A stretch of 64,000 bases of DNA from Brenneria izadpanahii (GTDB taxonomy: Bacteria > Pseudomonadota > Gammaproteobacteria > Enterobacterales > Enterobacteriaceae): the NCBI RefSeq assembly GCF_017569925.1, contig NZ_CP050854.1, positions 4,774,001 to 4,838,000 of the forward strand, in the 5' to 3' direction. The notes beneath the pieces are model-generated. The model did no database searches, had not been told where the DNA came from, and was given only the letters and a program-made list of their open reading frames with translations. The position numbers and the translations under genes are program-made. Positions 1 to 10,971 of this stretch are shown here, piece after piece. Numbering within the stretch: the first letter of the stretch is position 1; each line of letters starts with the position of its first letter.

Positions 1-1
1 T

Positions 2-1039
2 TACGATCGGGTGGTTGAAGTCACCGGCTCTTTCAAAACCCCGATGGGCTGCCGCAGCTTCCTCGGCGTTTATGAAGAAGACGGCAAACAGATCCACGAT
101 GGCCGCAACAATCTGGGCGTAATCAGTTTGAACCTGCCGCGCATCGCGTTGGAAGCCAACGGTGATGAAACCCGGTTCTGGGAACTGCTCGACCAGCGTT
201 TGACGCTGGCGAAAAAGGCGCTGATGACGCGTATTGCCCGGCTGGAAAACGTGAAGGCCCGCGTCGCTCCCATTCTGTACATGGAAGGAGCCTGCGGCGT
301 GCGTTTAAAAGCGGACGACAGCGTAGCGGAGATCTTCAAAAACGGGCGCGCTTCCATTTCGCTGGGCTACATCGGAATTCATGAAACCATTAATGCGCTG
401 TTCGGCAATGAAGTCCATGTATTCGACAATGAAACGCTGCGTGAAAAAGCCGTGGCTATCGTCGCCCATCTGAAAAAAGCCACCGACAGTTGGAAAGAAG
501 AGACCGGTTACGGCTTCAGCCTGTACAGCACGCCGAGCGAAAACCTGTGCGACCGCTTCTGCCGCTTAGACACCGCCGAATTCGGCGTGGTCAAGGGCGT
601 AACGGACAAGGGTTACTACACCAATAGCTTCCACCTGGACGTAGAGAAAAAGGTCAACCCGTACGAGAAAATCGATTTTGAGGCGCCGTATCCGCCGTTG
701 GCCAGCGGGGGCTTCATTTGCTACGGCGAATACCCGAATCTGCAACATAACTTGAAGGCGCTGGAAGACGTCTGGGATTACAGCTACAACCACGTACCTT
801 ATTACGGCACCAACACGCCGATCGACGAATGCTACGAATGCGGCTTCACCGGTGAATTCGAGTGTACCAGCAAGGGATTCACCTGCCCGAAATGCGGTAA
901 TCACGACTCGTCCCGCGTCTCCGTCACCCGCCGGGTTTGCGGCTACCTCGGCAGCCCGGATGCGCGTCCGTTCAACGCCGGCAAGCAGGAAGAAGTAAAA
1001 CGCCGGATCAAACATTTAGGCAACGGACAGCTCGGTTAA
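2..1039 (+). CDS. nrdD: Anaerobic ribonucleoside-triphosphate reductase, C-terminal part
   Basis: This is the oxygen-sensitive class III enzyme that reduces ribonucleoside triphosphates to deoxy forms during anaerobic growth, using formate and a glycyl radical. The gene enters from the left edge, so about 345 C-terminal residues of a protein normally near 710 are visible. The coding frame is already open at base 2, so the first GTG (base 11) is not a true start. Near the C-terminus are the four-cysteine zinc site (CYEC and CPKC pairs, bases about 830-895) and the glycyl-radical loop RVCGYLGSP, whose glycine carries the radical. The last residues match the enterobacterial family closely. The activase gene nrdG follows 185 bp downstream on the same strand, as in E. 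coli. Confidence 0.97.
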   Translation, partial: YDRVVEVTGSFKTPMGCRSFLGVYEEDGKQIHDGRNNLGVISLNLPRIALEANGDETRFWELLDQRLTLAKKALMTRIARLENVKARVAPILYMEGACGVRLKADDSVAEIFKNGRASISLGYIGIHETINALFGNEVHVFDNETLREKAVAIVAHLKKATDSWKEETGYGFSLYSTPSENLCDRFCRLDTAEFGVVKGVTDKGYYTNSFHLDVEKKVNPYEKIDFEAPYPPLASGGFICYGEYPNLQHNLKALEDVWDYSYNHVPYYGTNTPIDECYECGFTGEFECTSKGFTCPKCGNHDSSRVSVTRRVCGYLGSPDARPFNAGKQEEVKRRIKHLGNGQLG

Positions 1040-1152
1040 GTTAACGCAGATCTGCGCGGCCGGCCGATATCGCCGGCCTTGTAGATCCCTCATCGCGCCG
1101 GCGGAGGCGAGAGCGCTTTCCCGACAAACAGGTATCGCTGGGGGCTTCCCCA

Positions 1153-1170
1153 CGCAGGCGGGAACCTGCG
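1153..1170. repeat. Small GC-rich hairpin in the nrdD-nrdG gap
   Basis: CGCAGG and CCTGCG flank a 6-base loop, followed by GGCATGAC. The pattern resembles short extragenic palindromes of the GTCATxCCCGC type; a related inverted repeat lies at 13543-13574. There is no T-run, so it is not a clear terminator. Confidence 0.45.
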
Positions 1171-1224
1171 GGCATGACAAGCTGAGATACATTGCTATAA
1201 GCCCATTACGACAGTAAAAACGCC

Positions 1225-1689
1225 ATGAATTATCACCAGTATTACCCTGTGGATGTGGTCAACGGACCGGGAACGCGCTGCACGCTGTTTGTGTCCGGGT
1301 GCGTACATCAATGCCCCGGTTGCTATAACAAAAGCACCTGGCGGCTAAACTCCGGGCATCCGTTTACTCAGGAACTGGAGGATCGGATCATCGCCGATCT
1401 TCAGGATACCAATATTCCCCGGCAGGGTATTACGCTATCCGGCGGCGATCCGCTTCACCCGCAGAACGTTCCCGATATTCTGCGGTTGGTAAAGCGGATA
1501 CGCGCGGAGTGTCCGAGTAAAGACATTTGGGTCTGGACTGGCTATGTGCTGGCCGAATTGACCGAACAACAACAACAGGTTGTATCCCTGATTAACGTAC
1601 TGGTCGACGGAAAGTTCGTGCAAGATCTCAAAGATCCGTCGCTAATCTGGCGAGGCAGCAGTAACCAGGTCATCCACTACCTACGTTAA
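1225..1689 (+). CDS. nrdG: Anaerobic ribonucleotide reductase-activating protein
   Basis: This radical-SAM activase generates the glycyl radical on NrdD. It is 154 residues long, the same length as the E. coli enzyme. The 4Fe-4S cluster cysteines are seen as CX3CX2C (C26, C30, C33 in the segment SGCVHQCPGC), followed by a glycine-rich SAM-binding segment LSGGDP around residue 74. It is co-directional with nrdD. The ATG at 1225 gives the family's usual N-terminus (MNYHQY). No FNR box was looked for upstream because the nrdD promoter lies outside the window. Confidence 0.97.
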   Translation: MNYHQYYPVDVVNGPGTRCTLFVSGCVHQCPGCYNKSTWRLNSGHPFTQELEDRIIADLQDTNIPRQGITLSGGDPLHPQNVPDILRLVKRIRAECPSKDIWVWTGYVLAELTEQQQQVVSLINVLVDGKFVQDLKDPSLIWRGSSNQVIHYLR

Positions 1690-1697
1690 CCTTTCAT

Positions 1698-2351
1698 CTA
1701 CAGGAATGAATTCTGCTTGCCCAGCGCACGTAGCTGCTTTGATTCCAAAACCGTCACTCTTGCTTTGGGCTCGGGAGAAAAGGCCTGATTCAATAATGCC
1801 TGAGCCACCGTTTTCCCTTCGATAGCCTGCCATTTTGCCGGGAGAATACGAAATAACGGCGCAGTCAGACTTTCCAGGGGACGGCGGACCTTTCTTTTTC
1901 CCAACAGGATTGAAGGCCGGGCCAATGTCAGATGCTGCCACCCCTGCTCGCGTAAAACCTTCTCGGTTTCGCCCTTCACCCGTGAGTAAAAGAAAAGCGA
2001 ATTCGTACTGGCGCCGAGCGCGCTAACCACCAGAAAATGTTTCGCGCCCAGCGCTAAAGCCGCTTTCGCGCCATCCACCACCAGCGTGTAGTCCACGTGT
2101 CTGAACGCCTGCTTACTGCCGGCAGCCTTGATCGTCGATCCCAAACAGCAAAATGCGATATCGATCGGATCCGTAACTTGGGAAAGCGCCACTAAAAGAT
2201 CTGGATCATGTGGATTAACCACGTTTTCTGACGGGGCCAGCGGCTCTCGGGTCGGCGCATAAATCGTTTCCACCCGGTTGTTGGCCTTTAATAGCCTTAA
2301 CAACGCATTCCCAACCAGACCTGTCGCACCCAATAGCAATATCCGGCTCAT
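1698..2351 (-). CDS. yraR: NAD(P)-binding Rossmann-fold protein, YraR-like
   Basis: A 217-residue atypical short-chain dehydrogenase. The N-terminus carries the dinucleotide-binding loop GATGLVG (residues about 8-14). A serine and a FYSRVKGE segment lie near residues 115-130, as in NAD(P)H-binding HIM1/TIP30-like proteins. In E. coli yraR sits beside yhbO-yhbP. Here a yhbP homologue lies immediately upstream on the same strand (27-bp gap), which supports the assignment. The substrate is unknown. The stop codon is 8 bp from the convergent nrdG stop. Confidence 0.8.
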   Translation of the reverse strand: MSRILLLGATGLVGNALLRLLKANNRVETIYAPTREPLAPSENVVNPHDPDLLVALSQVTDPIDIAFCCLGSTIKAAGSKQAFRHVDYTLVVDGAKAALALGAKHFLVVSALGASTNSLFFYSRVKGETEKVLREQGWQHLTLARPSILLGKRKVRRPLESLTAPLFRILPAKWQAIEGKTVAQALLNQAFSPEPKARVTVLESKQLRALGKQNSFL

Positions 2352-2378
2352 ACTTCTCCCCCTGTTACTCTCTTTCTT

Positions 2379-2885
<507 letters not shown>

Positions 2886-5195
2886 TTAAGCCGGTTTTTT
2901 ATGGCGGGCTTTCCCTGCCCGCCCCCCTCCGGGCCGCTGCGGATCGGCTTTAAAAAACGCGCCCGACGTCTTTTTATTCCGATTAACCGATGACGGCTGA
3001 CCAGCATGTTTACCGCTCTTGATGCCTTTAGCCATAGGAGAATTTCCCGACGTCTGTTTTTTTTCGGATTTATCGGATGACTGGCGGACGATGGCCGGCG
3101 AGGTAAAACGGGTCAACGCCGGACGGCTGGACGCGCGTCCCCGCGAGGCGGCGCGTTCCCCCGGCGCCTCCGCCGGGATCAGGCAGCCGGGCCGGTTGCC
3201 AATCAGGCGTTTCATTCCCATCGCGGTCAACGCTTCGCGCAGCAGCGGCCAGTTCGCCGGATCGTGGTAACGAAGCAGCGCCTTATGCAGGCGGCGCTGC
3301 CGTTCACCCCGCGGCACGACGACATCCTCGCTTTTGTAGCCCACTTTGCCGAGCGGATTCTTGCCGCTGTAATACATGGTGGTCGCATTCGCCAGCGGGG
3401 AAGGATAGAAGTTTTGCACCTGATCCAGTCTGAAACGGTTCTCTTTCAGCCATAACGCCAGATTGACCATATCTTCATCCCGGGTTCCCGGATGCGCCGA
3501 AATAAAATAGGGAATCAAATATTGCTGTTTTCCCGCCTGCTTTGAATAACTGTCAAAAAGCGTTTTGAAACGGTGATAGCTTCCCATTCCGGGCTTCATC
3601 ATTTTTGACAGCGGCCCGCTCTCAGTATGCTCCGGCGCGATCTTGAGATATCCGCCCACATGATGCTCGGCCAGCTCTTTGATATAGCGCGGATCTTTGA
3701 CGGCCAGATCGTAACGAACGCCGGAAGCGATGAGGATTTTTTTGATGCCTTTCAGACTGCGGGCGCGCCGGTAAAGTTTGATCGTCGGCTCATGGTTGGT
3801 ATCCATATGCGGACAGATCTCAGGATAAACGCAGGACGCCCGCCGACAGCTCTGCTCGGCGCGCGGCGATTGGCAGCGCAGCATGTACATATTCGCCGTC
3901 GGTCCGCCCAGATCGGAGATAACGCCGGTAAATCCGGGCACATGGTCACGAATCTCTTCGATCTCTTTGACGATCGACGCTTCCGAGCGGCTCTGAATGA
4001 TCCGTCCTTCATGCTCGGTGATCGAACAGAAAGAACAGCCGCCATAACATCCGCGCATGATATTGATCGAAAAACGGATCATATCGTAAGCGGGAATGAC
4101 CGCCTTACCGTAGGAAGGATGAGGGACGCGCTGAAACGGCAGCGCAAACACGGCATCCATTTCCTCAGTGGAAAGCGGGATGGCCGGAGGATTGATCCAG
4201 ACATAGCGATCGCCATGTTTTTGCATCAATGCTCTGGCGCAGCCGGGGTTGGTTTCGTGATGCAATATCCGCGACGCATGGGCGTACATCACCTTATCGG
4301 CTTTCACCTTTTCAAATGAGGGCAGAAGCACATAGGTTTTCTCCCACGGCTTGGGTTTCGGCGCCCGCACGCTGATCGGCCGAGCCGCATCCGGCGCCGG
4401 GCTCTCCCCTTCCGAACAAGGTAAATCTTCGCCATAAGGGTTCAAGATCGGCTCAATGCGGCCGGGCTTATCGAGCCGGGTCGAGTCCACGCCCGTCCAG
4501 CCGGGCAGCGCCGTTTTCCGCATCACCGCGGTATTGCGCACATCCTGAATATCGCTAATCGCTTCACCCGCCGCCAACCGGTGCGTAACCTCCGCCAGCG
4601 GACGTTCGCCATTGCCATAGACCAGCATATCCGCCTTGGAATCCACCAACACCGAACGCCGCACGGTATCAGACCAGTAATCATAGTGCGCGATACGCCG
4701 CAGGCTGGCCTCGATGCCCCCCAGAATCACCGGGACGTCGTTATAGGCTTCCTTGCAGCGCTGGGTATACGCCAGCGTGGCCCGATCCGGCCTTTTCCCG
4801 GCAATATTGCCGGGCGTATAGGCATCGTCATGACGTAGTTTTCGATCCGCCGTGTAACGATTTATCATCGAGTCCATATTTCCCGCCGTGACGCCAAAAT
4901 ACAGATTAGGCTTGCCAAGCCGCAGAAAATCGTCTTTCGACGTCCAGTCGGGCTGAGAAATGATGCCGACGCGAAACCCTTGCGCCTCCAGCATTCGTCC
5001 GACAATCGCCATGCCGAAACTCGGATGATCCACATACGCATCGCCGGTAACGATGATGACATCACAGCTATCCCAGCCCAACTGATCCATCTCTTCGCGC
5101 GACATCGGAAAAAACGGCGCGGTGCCGTAACACTCGGCCCAATATCGTGGGTAGGAGAATAGCTCGCGTTCGGGTTGGATCAGACTGATTGGCAT
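2886..5195 (-). CDS. ygiQ: YgiQ-family radical SAM protein
   Basis: A 769-residue member of the UPF0313/YgiQ family, large radical-SAM proteins of unknown substrate. The N-terminal half contains a B12-binding-like Rossmann region ([17 protein letters not shown], residues about 45-61). Around residue 380 is the radical-SAM cluster motif CYGGCSFC (CX3CX2C). A second cysteine group ([12 protein letters not shown]) follows around residue 455. The last 90 or so residues are rich in Arg, Lys and Ser and look disordered, typical for the family. The start ATG at 5195 gives the usual N-terminus. Several long open frames on the opposite strand are shadows of its GC-rich coding pattern. Confidence 0.92.
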   Translation of the reverse strand: MPISLIQPERELFSYPRYWAECYGTAPFFPMSREEMDQLGWDSCDVIIVTGDAYVDHPSFGMAIVGRMLEAQGFRVGIISQPDWTSKDDFLRLGKPNLYFGVTAGNMDSMINRYTADRKLRHDDAYTPGNIAGKRPDRATLAYTQRCKEAYNDVPVILGGIEASLRRIAHYDYWSDTVRRSVLVDSKADMLVYGNGERPLAEVTHRLAAGEAISDIQDVRNTAVMRKTALPGWTGVDSTRLDKPGRIEPILNPYGEDLPCSEGESPAPDAARPISVRAPKPKPWEKTYVLLPSFEKVKADKVMYAHASRILHHETNPGCARALMQKHGDRYVWINPPAIPLSTEEMDAVFALPFQRVPHPSYGKAVIPAYDMIRFSINIMRGCYGGCSFCSITEHEGRIIQSRSEASIVKEIEEIRDHVPGFTGVISDLGGPTANMYMLRCQSPRAEQSCRRASCVYPEICPHMDTNHEPTIKLYRRARSLKGIKKILIASGVRYDLAVKDPRYIKELAEHHVGGYLKIAPEHTESGPLSKMMKPGMGSYHRFKTLFDSYSKQAGKQQYLIPYFISAHPGTRDEDMVNLALWLKENRFRLDQVQNFYPSPLANATTMYYSGKNPLGKVGYKSEDVVVPRGERQRRLHKALLRYHDPANWPLLREALTAMGMKRLIGNRPGCLIPAEAPGERAASRGRASSRPALTRFTSPAIVRQSSDKSEKKQTSGNSPMAKGIKSGKHAGQPSSVNRNKKTSGAFFKADPQRPGGGRAGKARHKKPA

Positions 5196-5751
5196 AGAAA
5201 AATTCTTCGTTGTAAGAAAATGGGGTTTATATAACCCTGGCTAATAGCTGATAGTTTATTAATCAGGGAACAGAGGAGTGAATTATACGTGGACAAAAAT
5301 AAAGCTGCTGGTCAGAGTCACGCTGATATGCGGCGGATCAAGACTTTCGCCCTATAACTGCGCTTAATATGCGAGAACGTGCATTATTTCAGTGAATTTC
5401 CCCCGCTAAATCGCGCTTTTCTATCGTAACCCCGTTAATTTAGCGTTTTCCAAAGAACGCGAATGGCGATGGTTTAGCGCGATTCGTTCGCTGGCAGGGA
5501 AAGCGGATTGACGTGATATTGATTACTCAGGAACTCACGGGGCGGCTTAGCAGCGTTAATGCCGCTGCCGGTACAAGGAAAAAACGATGATTTCAGTCAC
5601 AGCCAATATGGCAGAGCAATACCGCCGCACACCTTTCGGCGTTCTGGCGCTGCGCGGATATCAGGAAAGCGTTCAGATATCAATCCGCTACGGCCGGGCG
5701 GGAACCGTTCGTCATTGATACCCGCCCGACAAGATTATTCTCCGCTTTGCC
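5196..5751. other. Non-coding stretch between ygiQ and the bactofilin gene
   Basis: About 555 bp with no credible gene. It should hold the ygiQ promoter at its left end and the 3' flank of the bactofilin gene at its right end. Several short copies of a GCTAAAT/ATTTAGC-like word occur between 5407 and 5490 in both orientations, but no known element was recognised. Confidence 0.4.
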
Positions 5752-6468
5752 TTACGCCAGCGGCGTGTTTCCCGCCATCGTCACAATATCTTCCTGTTCG
5801 GTCTTATCCACATAACCCAGCTTTTCCTGACCCTGCGACTCCTGTTGCAACGTATTCGACTGGCCGATGAAGACGCCGCCTTTCTCAATAGAGAGCTCAT
5901 CAGAAAAGATATCCCCGACCATCTTTCCCTGCGCCAGTATGGATACCGCGCCGGCCTCAATACGGCCTTCAACATGACCATCAATAATAATCCGCTGCGA
6001 TTTCATTTCACCTTTAACGCTGCCGGAGTGCTCCACTTTAATGGTATTTTCGCAAAACAGATCGCCGACGACATGACCTTCAACGGTGATATTTCCCTCC
6101 GTCTTCACCTTGCCGGTTATCTGCGCCTCCTGAGAAATAAAAGTGTCTTTTTTCACTCGCACAGGGCTTACTGAATTAATCAACTCCGCCGGGTTGTTTA
6201 TTTCACTAATCTCTTGTTGCTTTTCGATGGATTTTTTGTTTTTTTCAAATGAAAACATCGGCTTGTCCCTTTTAAGTTTATAAAAAACCGCCATTAGCCC
6301 CATTCCCAACATGGCGGCCAATGCCTTCCCATAAAACAGAGCGGGTAAATCCAGATAGATATCAACCAGCCAGAGCAGCACCAATAAGGCCCATACCGCC
6401 CATAGCCCCCATAACAGATTGTAATTACGCACGGTTATTGCACCGATCGGGTTGCTGGCGTGTGGCAA
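5752..6468 (-). CDS. Membrane-anchored bactofilin-family (polymer-forming) protein
   Basis: This 238-residue protein has two hydrophobic helices near the N-terminus (residues about 15-35 and 42-60), a charged linker, and a bactofilin beta-helix domain (about 105-215). The repeated hydrophobic-glycine rungs include ITGKVKTEGNITVEGHVVGD and GHVEGRIEAGAVSI. Bactofilins self-assemble into filaments that scaffold cell-envelope processes. The N-terminal helices imply inner-membrane attachment with the polymerising domain in the cytoplasm. It stands alone, divergent from scrK. No peptidoglycan-hydrolase partner is adjacent, so its local role is unknown. Confidence 0.8.
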   Translation of the reverse strand: MPHASNPIGAITVRNYNLLWGLWAVWALLVLLWLVDIYLDLPALFYGKALAAMLGMGLMAVFYKLKRDKPMFSFEKNKKSIEKQQEISEINNPAELINSVSPVRVKKDTFISQEAQITGKVKTEGNITVEGHVVGDLFCENTIKVEHSGSVKGEMKSQRIIIDGHVEGRIEAGAVSILAQGKMVGDIFSDELSIEKGGVFIGQSNTLQQESQGQEKLGYVDKTEQEDIVTMAGNTPLA

Positions 6469-6768
6469 CGATGCTTATCTTGGGTAGCGCGTACGTGAAG
6501 GTATTGGATTTAAGATCGGCGATATCACCGATATCCGATCGAATTTGGCAAGAGGTGCAGCCGCGCATATCCCTTCTCCTTTTCGCCATGGTTCCTGATG
6601 CGATGCCTGTCAGACTATTCCTTATTTGGTATCGGACGGAATCCGTTTTTATTTAACGGATATGGCGCGCTAAAAGGCATAAACCGCCTGCTTAAAGGGT
6701 GAAAATATGATGCCGCCATCACTTTTTTTACAACTTACGACTAACATGCCCCCTTAATAAGTTGCGTA
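6469..6768. other. Intergenic region upstream of scrK
   Basis: About 300 bp separate the bactofilin start from the scrK operator. It probably contains divergent promoters. No small gene with a convincing ribosome site was found; the short open frames here lack family features. Confidence 0.35.
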
Positions 6769-6793
6769 GCTAAACCGATTCTTCTATTTTAGC
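6769..6793. promoter_or_regulatory. Probable ScrR operator upstream of scrK
   Basis: The word GCTAAACCG lies at 6769-6777 and an inverted TTTTAGC ends at 6793, about 35 bp before the scrK start. The same half-site in the other orientation (CGGTTTAGC) occurs in front of scrY at 7879-7892. A LacI-family repressor, ScrR, is encoded at the end of the cluster. Assignment as operator is an inference from these shared words. Confidence 0.55.
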
Positions 6794-6827
6794 AAGCAAT
6801 TCTAATATCCCTGATAAGAGTAATTTT

Positions 6828-7763
6828 ATGGCACACAAAATTTGGGTGATGGGTGACGCCGTGGTTGATCTCATTCCAGAAGACGCAGAACGTTATCTCA
6901 AATGCCCGGGAGGCGCGCCTGCGAATGTGGCGGTGGGTATTGCCAGATTAGGAGGCCAAAGCGCCTTTATCGGCCGGGTAGGCGATGACGTCTTCGGTCA
7001 TTTTCTGCGCGACGTGCTGGCTCGGGAACAGGTCGATACGCATCGCATGATCGGAGACAGCGAGCATCGGACTTCCACCGTGGTGGTCAGCCTGGACCAT
7101 CAGGGCGAACGTTCATTTACCTTTATGGTTCGCCCCAGTGCCGATCTGTTTATACAACCGAGTGATCTGCCCCAGTTCAAACAGGGCGAATGGCTGCACC
7201 TCTGTTCCATTGCCTTATCCCAGGAGCCCTCGCGCAGCACGGCCTTCGAAGCGATGCGGCGTATAAAAGCCGTAAACGGATGGGTTAGCTTCGATCCCAA
7301 TATCCGTGAGGATCTCTGGTCCAGCGAACAAACCTTGAAACAGTGCCTGAACCAGGCTCTGGAACTGGCGGACGTGGTTAAATTATCGCGTGAAGAGTTG
7401 GCTTTTCTCAGCACAACCGACGATGTGGAACAAGGGGTCGAGCAGCTTATGCAACGCTACCCGATTAAACTGCTGTTGGTCACCATGGGCAGTGAAGGCG
7501 TTTGGCTGCACGACCGTCAGCAGCGGCGACACTTTCAGGCGCCTTATGTAACGCCGGTGGATACCACTGGTGCTGGCGACGCTTTTGTCGCCGGGTTATT
7601 GCAGGGATTGGCCGAATATGACGACTTATCGCAGCCGACTTCATGGGATAATGTGATCGAACAGGCGCAGCTTTGCGGCGCGCTGGCAACGACGGCGAAA
7701 GGCGCGATGACGGCCCTGCCTCTTGCGCAACAACTCCATTCAACCTCTCTGGCCAGACCCTAG
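6828..7763 (+). CDS. scrK: Fructokinase
   Basis: This PfkB-family sugar kinase phosphorylates the free fructose released when sucrose-6-phosphate is cleaved. It is 311 residues. The N-terminal signature GGAPANVAVGIARLGG lies near residues 26-41. The C-terminal signature DTTGAGDAFVAG lies near 245-256, with the catalytic aspartate in GAGD. It is the first gene of the scrK-scrY-scrA-scrB-scrR cluster, in the order known from plasmid pUR400 and Pectobacterium. A gap of 193 bp with its own operator-like site separates it from scrY. Confidence 0.95.
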   Translation: MAHKIWVMGDAVVDLIPEDAERYLKCPGGAPANVAVGIARLGGQSAFIGRVGDDVFGHFLRDVLAREQVDTHRMIGDSEHRTSTVVVSLDHQGERSFTFMVRPSADLFIQPSDLPQFKQGEWLHLCSIALSQEPSRSTAFEAMRRIKAVNGWVSFDPNIREDLWSSEQTLKQCLNQALELADVVKLSREELAFLSTTDDVEQGVEQLMQRYPIKLLLVTMGSEGVWLHDRQQRRHFQAPYVTPVDTTGAGDAFVAGLLQGLAEYDDLSQPTSWDNVIEQAQLCGALATTAKGAMTALPLAQQLHSTSLARP

Positions 7764-7878
7764 CCCCAGCCGTTACTCCCGCTTATCGATCCTGTTTTGT
7801 AGCCAGGATCACAGTTACTGAAACAGGTTGGTAAAGTTCCTTGCCAACCTGATATCCCCCCTATTATTTTCCCTCGGG

Positions 7879-7892
7879 AAAACCGGTTTAGC
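7879..7892. promoter_or_regulatory. Probable ScrR operator upstream of scrY
   Basis: AAAACCGGTTTAGC is a near-perfect palindrome centred on CCGG, typical of LacI-family operators, and shares the half-site found before scrK. Further TTTTAGC words follow at 7894-7900 and 7911-7917. It lies about 65 bp before the scrY start and probably controls scrYAB. Confidence 0.6.
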
Positions 7893-7923
7893 ATTTTAGC
7901 AAAAACGGATTTTTAGCATATAA

Positions 7924-9516
<1,593 letters not shown>

Positions 9517-9600
9517 GAATCATATAGCGACAAACGCCGGCTAGCTCTTCGCCAACCGGCGATGAGGATTACCTCATAGCCAATAATAAAAGGGAATAAA

Positions 9601-10971
9601 ATGGACATTAACGCCACAGCGAAAGCACTGATCCCCCTGTTGGGCGGGAAAGGGAATATCGCCAGCGCCGCCCACTGCGCCACCCGTTTGCGTCTGGTGC
9701 TTAACGACGATAGCCTGGCCGATAAAAAAGCAATTGAAAATGTCGAAGGAGTCAAAGGCTGCTTTCACAATGCAGGCCAGATCCAGATAATTTTCGGTAC
9801 CGGGCTGGTGAACAAGGTTTACGCCGAATTTATCAAAGTCGCCGGAGTCAGCGAATCCAGCAAGTCTGAAGCCGCCACGCTGGCCGCACAGAAGCTAAAC
9901 CCGCTGCAACGTCTAGCCCGCCTGCTGTCAAACATCTTCGTTCCCATCATTCCGGCGATTGTGGCGTCCGGTCTGTTGATGGGGCTGCTCGGTTTGATCA
10001 AAACCTATGGCTGGGCCAACGCCGATAGCGCAATCTTCATTATGCTGGACATGTTCAGCTCCGCCGCCTTTATCATTCTGCCTATTCTTATCGGCTTCAC
10101 CGCCGCGCGGGAATTTGGCGGCAATCCCTACCTTGGCGCGACGCTGGGCGGCATTCTCACCCACCCTGCGCTCACCAACGCCTGGGGGGTTGCCGGCGGC
10201 TTTCAGACCATGAATCTGTTCGGTCTGGACATCGCCATGGTGGGTTATCAGGGTACGGTATTCCCGGTGCTGCTGGCGGTCTGGTTTATGAGCCTGGTGG
10301 AAAAACGCCTGCGCAAAGTGGTGCCCGATGCGTTAGACATCATCATCACGCCATTCCTGACCGTGGTCATTTCCGGCTTTATCGCCTTAGTGATCATCGG
10401 CCCGGCCGGTCGTATGCTGGGCGACGGTATCTCTTTCGTACTGAGCACATTGATTACGCACGCAGGATGGCTGGCCGGGCTGCTGTTCGGCGGGCTCTAT
10501 TCCGCGATTGTCATCACCGGCGTTCACCATAGCTTTCACGCCATCGAGGCAGGCCTATTGGGGAACCCGAACATCGGCGTCAATTTCCTGCTGCCCATAT
10601 GGGCAATGGCCAACGTCGCTCAGGGCGGCGCCTGCCTGGCGGTTTATTTCAAAACCAAAGATGCGAAGATTAAAGCCATCGTCGTCCCTTCATCATTCTC
10701 CGCTCTGCTGGGCATCACCGAAGCGGCTATCTTTGGTATCAACCTGCGTTTTGTAAAACCGTTCCTGGCGGCGCTGGCGGGCGGGGCGTTAGGCGGCGCT
10801 TGGGTGGTATTCAACCACGTCAATATGACCGCGGTAGGCTTAACCGGTATTCCGGGGCTGGCGATCGTTCAGGCCGGTTCAATGCTTAGTTACCTGATTG
10901 GTATGGTCATCGCCTTTGGCGCGGCATTTACCATTTCATTACTGCTGAAATATAAAACGGATAGCGAATAA
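9601..10971 (+). CDS. scrA: PTS sucrose-specific EIIBC component
   Basis: Inner-membrane permease that imports and phosphorylates sucrose to sucrose-6-phosphate. It has 456 residues. The EIIB domain occupies about residues 1-80, with the phosphorylated cysteine at C26 in the motif CATRLRLVL. The EIIC domain (about 105-456) is strongly hydrophobic and contains the GITEAAIFG sugar-binding motif around residue 377. There is no EIIA domain, so the glucose EIIA (Crr) is presumably used, as for other ScrA proteins. The stop overlaps the scrB start (TAATG), indicating translational coupling. Confidence 0.95.
   Translation: MDINATAKALIPLLGGKGNIASAAHCATRLRLVLNDDSLADKKAIENVEGVKGCFHNAGQIQIIFGTGLVNKVYAEFIKVAGVSESSKSEAATLAAQKLNPLQRLARLLSNIFVPIIPAIVASGLLMGLLGLIKTYGWANADSAIFIMLDMFSSAAFIILPILIGFTAAREFGGNPYLGATLGGILTHPALTNAWGVAGGFQTMNLFGLDIAMVGYQGTVFPVLLAVWFMSLVEKRLRKVVPDALDIIITPFLTVVISGFIALVIIGPAGRMLGDGISFVLSTLITHAGWLAGLLFGGLYSAIVITGVHHSFHAIEAGLLGNPNIGVNFLLPIWAMANVAQGGACLAVYFKTKDAKIKAIVVPSSFSALLGITEAAIFGINLRFVKPFLAALAGGALGGAWVVFNHVNMTAVGLTGIPGLAIVQAGSMLSYLIGMVIAFGAAFTISLLLKYKTDSE

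Noticed and set aside
3627-4319. 230-codon open frame on the plus strand
   Set aside because: Antisense shadow of ygiQ.
5559-5870. 103-codon plus-strand frame
   Set aside because: Overlaps the bactofilin gene antisense and has no family features.
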